Below are positions 58,668-64,000 of a DNA stretch of 64,000 bases, piece by piece. The notes under the pieces are model-generated. The model was not told the origin of the DNA. It made no database searches and saw only the letters and a list, made by a program, of their open reading frames with translations. The DNA is from Paenibacillus wynnii (lineage in GTDB: Bacteria; Bacillota; Bacilli; Paenibacillales; Paenibacillaceae), in assembly GCF_030812855.1 (NCBI RefSeq), contig NZ_JAUSTK010000028.1, forward strand, positions 1 through 64,000. The letters run 5' to 3'. Each line of letters begins with the position of its first letter. Position 1 is the first letter of the stretch. The translations under genes and the position numbers were made by a program.

Positions 58668-61310
58668 TTGAGTACAGTGAAACGTAATCAGCGTCTAGAG
58701 GGCCTGAGCGAAAAAATATTTCTGGACCGTTATGCTTGGAAGGATGCCGACAGTAACAATGCTAAGGTAGGCGATGTTGTACTGGTTCTTACAAAGGACG
58801 ATCCGAAGTTTCCGACAAAGGAAGTCGGTGAAATTGTAGAGCGCAGCGGTCAAATCGTGACGGTAAAGACTCGCCGGGGCGAGCATGTACAAACCGACGT
58901 TGAGAAGCTGACTCTTAATATTGAAAAAACACCTGAGGAAATGTGGGATCGACTGGCAGGAGCTATGGCTTCTGTTGAGAAGACTCCTGAGCTTCAGCAG
59001 GAATGGACAGGCAAATTCCGCAGTATTCTGGATGACTGGAAGCTGGTTCCCGGCGGACGTATTGCTGCGGGTGCAGGAGCGAGCGAAGAGCTTACTCTTT
59101 TCAACTGCTATGTTGTCCCTTCTCCGAAGGACAGCCGTGGCGGTATCATGCAGACATTATCTGAAATGACTGAAATTATGGCTCGCGGCGGCGGAGTTGG
59201 AATCAATCTATCCTCCTTGCGTCCACGACGTGCAATTGTCCGCGGTGTGAACGGTTCTTCAAGCGGTTCTGTATCTTGGGGCGGTCTGTTCAGTTATACG
59301 ACAGGACTTATTGAGCAGGGGGGCAGCCGTCGCGGTGCTCTGATGCTGATGATTAATGATTGGCATCCGGATGTAGTGGATTTCATAACCGTGAAGCAAA
59401 CCATGGGGCAAGTTACCAATGCCAATCTGTCCGTATGTGTAAGCAACAGCTTCATGAAAGCTGTGAAGGAAGATTTGGATTGGGATTTGGTATTCCCGGA
59501 TACGACCGACCCAGATTACAACGAGATTTGGGATGGAGACCTGGACAAATGGAAAGCCGAAGGTCGCAGCGTCATCCATTACCGTACCGTCAAAGCACGT
59601 GACGTATGGCATACCATTATTGAATCGGCATGGAAGTCGGCAGAGCCCGGCGTTGTCTTTATGGAATATTACAACCAGATGTCCAACAGCTGGTATTTCA
59701 ATCCGATTATTTGTACAAACCCATGCGGTGAACAGGGTCTTCCAGGTTGGGGTGTCTGCAACTTGTCAGCTGTGAACCTCTCTAAGTTCTATGACGAAGA
59801 GAAACATGATGTAGATTGGGAAGATCTTGCGACTACAACACGTTATTCTGTACGATTCTTGGATAATGTTATTGATAAGACTCCTTACCATTTCCCGGAG
59901 AATGAAGCAAATCAGAAGCTCGAACGCCGTGTTGGTCTGGGTACCATGGGACTGGCTGAACTGATGATCAAGCTCAATATCCGTTACGGAAGTCCTGAAT
60001 CACTTGAGTTTTTGGACAAGCTGTACGGCTTCATGGCACGCGAGGCTTACCTGGCTTCGGCTGAGATTGCCGGAGAGAAGGGTTCCTTCCAAGCTTTTGA
60101 TACTGAAAAGTATCTGTTGAGCGGATTTATGAAGAACATTACCGAAACCTATCCGGAAGTAGGTGCAGCCATTCGTGAGAACGGAATGCGCAACGTTACC
60201 GTAATCACCCAAGCTCCTACCGGCAGTACGGGAACTATGGTGGGGACTTCGACAGGGATTGAGCCTTATTTTGCCTTCAAATACTACCGTCAAAGCCGCC
60301 TCGGCTTCGATGAGCAGTTCGTACCGATCGCGCAGGAGTGGCTGGAAGCCCATCCTGGTGAAGAGCTTCCTGAATATTTCGTAACTTCAATGGATTTGTC
60401 AGCTAAAGATCACATCCGTGCACAAGCCGCTATTCAACGTTGGGTGGACAGTTCGATTTCCAAGACAGCAAACTGCCCTGCCGATTTCACAGTAGAAGAG
60501 ACAGCTGAACTGTACGAAATGGCCTTTGACTTAGGCTGTAAAGGTGTAACCATCTACCGTGATGGCAGCCGCGATGTACAAGTTCTGCAAACAGAGAACA
60601 AGGAAGAGAAGAAAGATGCTCCTATAAAAGAAGTTGTTGAACCAGCAGCTTCCGAAGCTGCTCCTGTTAATGCCGGTGAAGCAGTCAAAGCAAGCCCTGC
60701 ACCGCAAGCTAACGCTAACGAGTTGGATAAACAATACAAGAAACGCCCGCAGATTCTCCGCGGTGCTACCTATAAGATCAACACGCCTTTTGGTATGGCT
60801 TATATTACAATCAACGATCTGGATGGAACTCCGGCTGAGATCTTCCTGAATGTAGGCAAGGCAGGTTCTGACGTATTTGCGATGGCAGAAGCTCTAGGCC
60901 GTGTCTGCTCCTTGTTCCTCCGTTATGGAGACCATGGTCAGAAGGTGGAACTGTTGATCAAACATTTGAAGGGGATCGGCGGTTCCGGCGCCATCGGATT
61001 TGGTGCAAATCGTGTGGAATCCATAGCCGACGCTGTTGCCAAGGCTTTGGAAACCCATGTGTTGAATAACACTCAAGATGATCACATCCCGGCCCCTATA
61101 GCTGCAACTTTGGAGCTTGAGGATTTCACGGACGCTTTAAATGCGGAACTGAAGTCAGTAACCTCCACGGATGATGGTCATGGCGGCCACGGCTCGCACA
61201 ACCATGCGACAGCTTCACGCGATCTCTGCCCATCCTGCGGCAGCGCCTCGCTGGTGAATATCGAAGGCTGCAAGACTTGCAGCAATTGTGGATACAGCCG
61301 GTGTGGATAG
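58668..61310 (+). CDS. nrdJ: Vitamin B12-dependent ribonucleotide reductase
   Basis: 880 residues. Class II features: NCYVVPSPKDSRGGIMQTLS, GVGINLSSLRPRRA (active-site loop), the SNSWYFNPIICTNPCGEQGL Cys/Glu catalytic block, and APTGSTGTMVGTSTGIEPYF. A linker rich in Ala/Glu/Pro (residues about 645-690) leads to a TSCPD-type domain, and the C-terminus is a zinc ribbon (CPSCGSASL, CKTCSNCG). It reduces ribonucleotides with adenosylcobalamin, with or without oxygen. Start TTG 58668 after GGGAGG; a TTG six codons earlier precedes that site. Confidence 0.94.
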   Translation: MSTVKRNQRLEGLSEKIFLDRYAWKDADSNNAKVGDVVLVLTKDDPKFPTKEVGEIVERSGQIVTVKTRRGEHVQTDVEKLTLNIEKTPEEMWDRLAGAMASVEKTPELQQEWTGKFRSILDDWKLVPGGRIAAGAGASEELTLFNCYVVPSPKDSRGGIMQTLSEMTEIMARGGGVGINLSSLRPRRAIVRGVNGSSSGSVSWGGLFSYTTGLIEQGGSRRGALMLMINDWHPDVVDFITVKQTMGQVTNANLSVCVSNSFMKAVKEDLDWDLVFPDTTDPDYNEIWDGDLDKWKAEGRSVIHYRTVKARDVWHTIIESAWKSAEPGVVFMEYYNQMSNSWYFNPIICTNPCGEQGLPGWGVCNLSAVNLSKFYDEEKHDVDWEDLATTTRYSVRFLDNVIDKTPYHFPENEANQKLERRVGLGTMGLAELMIKLNIRYGSPESLEFLDKLYGFMAREAYLASAEIAGEKGSFQAFDTEKYLLSGFMKNITETYPEVGAAIRENGMRNVTVITQAPTGSTGTMVGTSTGIEPYFAFKYYRQSRLGFDEQFVPIAQEWLEAHPGEELPEYFVTSMDLSAKDHIRAQAAIQRWVDSSISKTANCPADFTVEETAELYEMAFDLGCKGVTIYRDGSRDVQVLQTENKEEKKDAPIKEVVEPAASEAAPVNAGEAVKASPAPQANANELDKQYKKRPQILRGATYKINTPFGMAYITINDLDGTPAEIFLNVGKAGSDVFAMAEALGRVCSLFLRYGDHGQKVELLIKHLKGIGGSGAIGFGANRVESIADAVAKALETHVLNNTQDDHIPAPIAATLELEDFTDALNAELKSVTSTDDGHGGHGSHNHATASRDLCPSCGSASLVNIEGCKTCSNCGYSRCG

Positions 61311-61374
61311 AAAATATATAACATTCAACTTTTGAATAATATATGATAAACTACTAGTTTTATATAACACAACA

Positions 61375-61420
61375 CAAACAGTCCTGATGGTGAGCTTTTC
61401 ATCAGGACTATTTGTATTTA
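61375..61420 (+). terminator. Terminator of nrdJ
   Basis: ACAAACAGTCCTGATG and CATCAGGACTATTTGT pair around GTGAGCTTTT, followed by TTT. Confidence 0.9.
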
Positions 61421-61589
61421 CAGATATAAATTGAGAAAACAAAAAAAGATACTTCTGTATAAGGTTTCTGTATATATATTTTTGTAGGAAAATTATAAAT
61501 AGTATTTTATGGTATTATATTGGTAATGGTTGGTGACGTGGAAGAACATAAGTATATTAATTCGTATTCTAGATTTAAGGGAAAGGAAA

Positions 61590-61631
61590 ATGATTATGTC
61601 TAATGGAGAAACTTATAAACTATCAGAATAA
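61590..61631 (+). CDS. Possible 13-codon leader peptide
   Basis: AAAGGAAA is the best-placed ribosome binding site here, and ATG 61590 directly follows it. The peptide MIMSNGETYKLSE ends at 61631, overlapping the fusion gene start at 61603 in another frame. It may be a translated leader that couples or reduces expression, or the sign of a small frameshift at the gene start. Confidence 0.3.
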   Translation: MIMSNGETYKLSE

Positions 61632-64000
61632 TTCGGACTATGAAAGAATCAAAGAATTTAGCATAGTTGGCATTGTAGCTTCACCCGAAAAGTTGGATGG
61701 ACTGAAACGATTTCTAGATCATCTAGATACCCTCCATGGACTGACATTTATCATTGCTCAACACGAGTCTGCGCAATCGGAGTTATTTCCACTAGAACAG
61801 CTCTCTGCGCATACCAATATGAAGATTTTTCATGCAGCAGATCAAATGGAGATCCATGAGGATTGTATTTATTTGTTACCTCCCCATCATGATGTTAGCT
61901 TTCAATCGAGAATAATAAGTCTAACGGACTTTACTGCAAATAAAGGCAATGATTTATCGGCTGATCGATTTTTGAGAACACTTACTGGAATTCTTGGAAG
62001 CAATACGATAGCTATCCTTTTTTCAAATGAGGGTAGAGACGGTATGCTTGGTATTGATCGTGTTTCAAAAGCAAATGGGCTAATCATAGTTGAGGAAACA
62101 GATATGACAAATCCTGTTCGCTTGACCGGAAGTGATATTGAAATTGATCAGACCGATTATTTTCTTACTCCGGAAGAAATGCCAGAACATATAGTTGAAT
62201 ACATTGAATTTTATATGAATCAGACTAAACAATCGATTGCTGAAGAATTAAGTACATTATTTTCAATCCTGAAGCAGTCTATGGGTGTAGATTTCTCTGT
62301 TTATAAACAGGCAAGTATTATGCGTCGTATTCAAAGACGGATGGGGATTCAACAATTTCAATACCTCAAGGAATACAATCAATATTTATTTAATCATTCC
62401 AATGAGGTCATTGCCTTGCAAAAAGATTTATTAATTGGAGTGACGCAATTTTTTCGCGATCCGGCTGCATTTGCTATTCTTGCAGATAAAGTATTGCCTA
62501 CCATCTTTGAGCAATGTGGCGTAGACAAGCAAATAAGGGTCTGGGTTGCTGGTTGTTCTACCGGAGAAGAAGTGTACTCCATAGCCATTTTGATTAGAAA
62601 ATATATGGAGGAAATTGAAGATACTTTTGACGTGACCATTTTTGCCACCGATTTGGACAAGGATTCTATTCATTTCGCTAGCAAAGGGGTATATTCAGAA
62701 ATCATTTCTAAGAACGTACCAGAGGAGTACTTGAATGCTTACTTCACACGACAAGGTAATGACTACAAAGTAAATAAGGAAATTAGGCAAATGGTCATTT
62801 TTGCTCAGCACAATTTGGTTAGTGATCCGCCTTTTACCCAATTAGATCTAATTTTATGTCGCAATCTGTTGATTTATTTACAACAAACTATTCAAAAGAA
62901 AGTAATTTCCTTGTTTCATTTTTCATTAAAATCAGATGGGTATCTCTTTTTGGGTCCAAGTGAGACCTTGGGGAAACTAACCAATCTATTTATACCTCTG
63001 GATAATAGGTGGAATATATACCATCATAAGGTAAGTGATTCGTTATCAGTAGGGGGGTTCTCTGGTATTAGAGAACGTGTGAATGATAAAAAAATGAGTC
63101 ATAAAAATAATGTGATTGTAAGATTAAAAGAAGCAGAACGAGTTCTTAAATTGGAAACGGTGTATACAAAGCTGATCGAAGAATACGTGACTGCTTGCAT
63201 TATCCTTGATAGTAGCAACGATATCGTTCATATCAATGGAAATGCTAATCAATATTTAGTTTTCCCTAAGGGTAAACCAACACTAAATGTGTTTAAGCTG
63301 GTTCCTGAATATTTGGGGGTTGTTATTGGGAGTTTGCTTCAAAAAGCGAGAAAAGAACTTAAAGAAATTATCTATAGAGATGTAGCCATTAAGAATAGTT
63401 ATAAAGGACACTACATTCATTTGAGAGCAAAGTCTTTTTCAATCGATTCGATAGATGACAAATTGATGATTTTGTTTTTTGAAGATGTTGCTGAACAGAA
63501 AGAAGTCCCTACCGAGGGTGGAATAGATGTAGACTTGATACAGAATCATCAATTTCCAGAGTTACATGTCAAGGAGAACATGCAGGATCTGGATCAAGAA
63601 TTGGTTCATGCGAGAGAATTATTGCTGACTGCTAATGCTAAATTAGAGGTGTTTAACGAAGAACTAGAAACCTCTAACGAAGAGTTAGGATTGGTTAACG
63701 AAGCATTGATTGTTTCCAATGAGGAACTGCAAAGCACGAATGAAGAGTTACAGTCGGGTAACGAAGAATTGATGGTTGTAAATCAAGAATATCAGTCTAA
63801 AATCCAAGAATTAACCGATTCTAATAATGATATGTCAAACTTTTTTAACAACACCAATATCGCTACTATTTTTCTAGATGCAAAGATGAATGTACGTAAA
63901 TTCACACCTGCAGTCAGCAAAGAAATTAATTTGGCAGACATGGACATAGGTCGTTCAATCGGCGATATCAAACATAATTTACAATATGACCAACTGATGG
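61603..64000 (+). CDS. CheB-CheR-PAS fusion protein, partial at right edge
   Basis: At least 799 codons, open to the window end. Residues 15-190 are a CheB-type methylesterase domain with plausible triad residues (Ser in IVASPEK, His in AQHESA, Asp in NEGRDG). Residues about 215-460 are CheR: SIMRRIQRRMG, RVWVAGCSTGEEVYSIAI (SAM), FATDLDKDSI and LDLILCRNLLIYL. A PAS-like region and a heptad coiled coil (FNEELETSNEELGLVNEALI ... LQSTNEELQSGNEELMVV) follow, then another PAS. Typical of two-component or diguanylate signalling hybrids; the C-terminus lies outside. Markedly AT-rich. Confidence 0.9.
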   Translation, partial: MEKLINYQNNSDYERIKEFSIVGIVASPEKLDGLKRFLDHLDTLHGLTFIIAQHESAQSELFPLEQLSAHTNMKIFHAADQMEIHEDCIYLLPPHHDVSFQSRIISLTDFTANKGNDLSADRFLRTLTGILGSNTIAILFSNEGRDGMLGIDRVSKANGLIIVEETDMTNPVRLTGSDIEIDQTDYFLTPEEMPEHIVEYIEFYMNQTKQSIAEELSTLFSILKQSMGVDFSVYKQASIMRRIQRRMGIQQFQYLKEYNQYLFNHSNEVIALQKDLLIGVTQFFRDPAAFAILADKVLPTIFEQCGVDKQIRVWVAGCSTGEEVYSIAILIRKYMEEIEDTFDVTIFATDLDKDSIHFASKGVYSEIISKNVPEEYLNAYFTRQGNDYKVNKEIRQMVIFAQHNLVSDPPFTQLDLILCRNLLIYLQQTIQKKVISLFHFSLKSDGYLFLGPSETLGKLTNLFIPLDNRWNIYHHKVSDSLSVGGFSGIRERVNDKKMSHKNNVIVRLKEAERVLKLETVYTKLIEEYVTACIILDSSNDIVHINGNANQYLVFPKGKPTLNVFKLVPEYLGVVIGSLLQKARKELKEIIYRDVAIKNSYKGHYIHLRAKSFSIDSIDDKLMILFFEDVAEQKEVPTEGGIDVDLIQNHQFPELHVKENMQDLDQELVHARELLLTANAKLEVFNEELETSNEELGLVNEALIVSNEELQSTNEELQSGNEELMVVNQEYQSKIQELTDSNNDMSNFFNNTNIATIFLDAKMNVRKFTPAVSKEINLADMDIGRSIGDIKHNLQYDQLM

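Overview
The window reads as chromosome of a spore-forming Firmicute, most likely Paenibacillus or a close relative. The evidence is moderate G+C, strong GGAGG-type ribosome binding sites with many TTG and GTG starts, YjcZ-type small sporulation proteins, a CwlD-like amidase, the YqzE/YqhG/YqhH block, a DUF2600 terpene synthase, GlnR-type operators and a B12-dependent ribonucleotide reductase. The species call is inference; no rRNA is present.

Layout. 1-5.3 kb: mostly minus-strand housekeeping genes (phosphodiester glycosidase-like protein, M42 peptidase, LapA-like protein, oligoendopeptidase F, small proteins). 5.2-11 kb: cold-shock protein, YebC/YeeI-type regulator, nitroreductase, MFS transporter, terpene synthase and phosphofructokinase. 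11.0-11.6 kb: a wrecked IS256-family element with a target duplication and two copies of its right end, enclosing four 21-bp interrupted palindromes. 11.6-19 kb: MATE transporter, DUF4015 protein, YitT, and a CshA-type DEAD-box helicase with a long structured leader. A YjcZ-type gene reads without a stop through the helicase terminator. A YesL protein and a 6S RNA gene follow. 19-28 kb: DUF1499 protein, thiol peroxidase, rhomboid, LysR and MerR regulators, YugP-type protease, then an amt / DUF294 nucleotidyltransferase / DEDDh exonuclease operon behind two GlnR/TnrA-type boxes. 28-39 kb: citramalate synthase, DNA polymerase IV, ferredoxin, L,D-transpeptidase, PyrD, RelQ-type alarmone synthetase, DUF309, an RNA m5C methyltransferase, pseudouridine synthase and HAD hydrolase.

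39-50 kb: a 30-residue YjcZ protein, a second RNA m5C methyltransferase, a GT4 glycosyltransferase, the YhaO/YhaN nuclease-ATPase pair, a YkvI-like membrane protein, xanthine phosphoribosyltransferase, three conserved-looking unknowns and tRNA-Leu(CAG). 50.3-53.3 kb is a decayed island: an AraC-type regulator with a frameshift and an in-frame stop, the 3' remnant of an IS200/IS605 tnpB, and a beta-mannosidase that has lost its N-terminus at the junction. 53-58.3 kb: CwlD-like amidase, YqzE, a secreted unknown, YqhG and the YqhH helicase. 58.3-61.4 kb: nrdJ behind a textbook pair of NrdR boxes. 61.6 kb to the right edge: an AT-rich CheB-CheR-PAS fusion gene that runs off the window.

Most of the window is ordinary core genome. 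The places that deserve a second look are the palindrome array in the IS256 relic, the amt-nucleotidyltransferase-exonuclease operon, the stop-less YjcZ gene, the structured leaders of cshA and nrdJ, the G+C-rich centre of yhaN, and the tnpB-scarred mannosidase locus. I did not find a clear new defence system.
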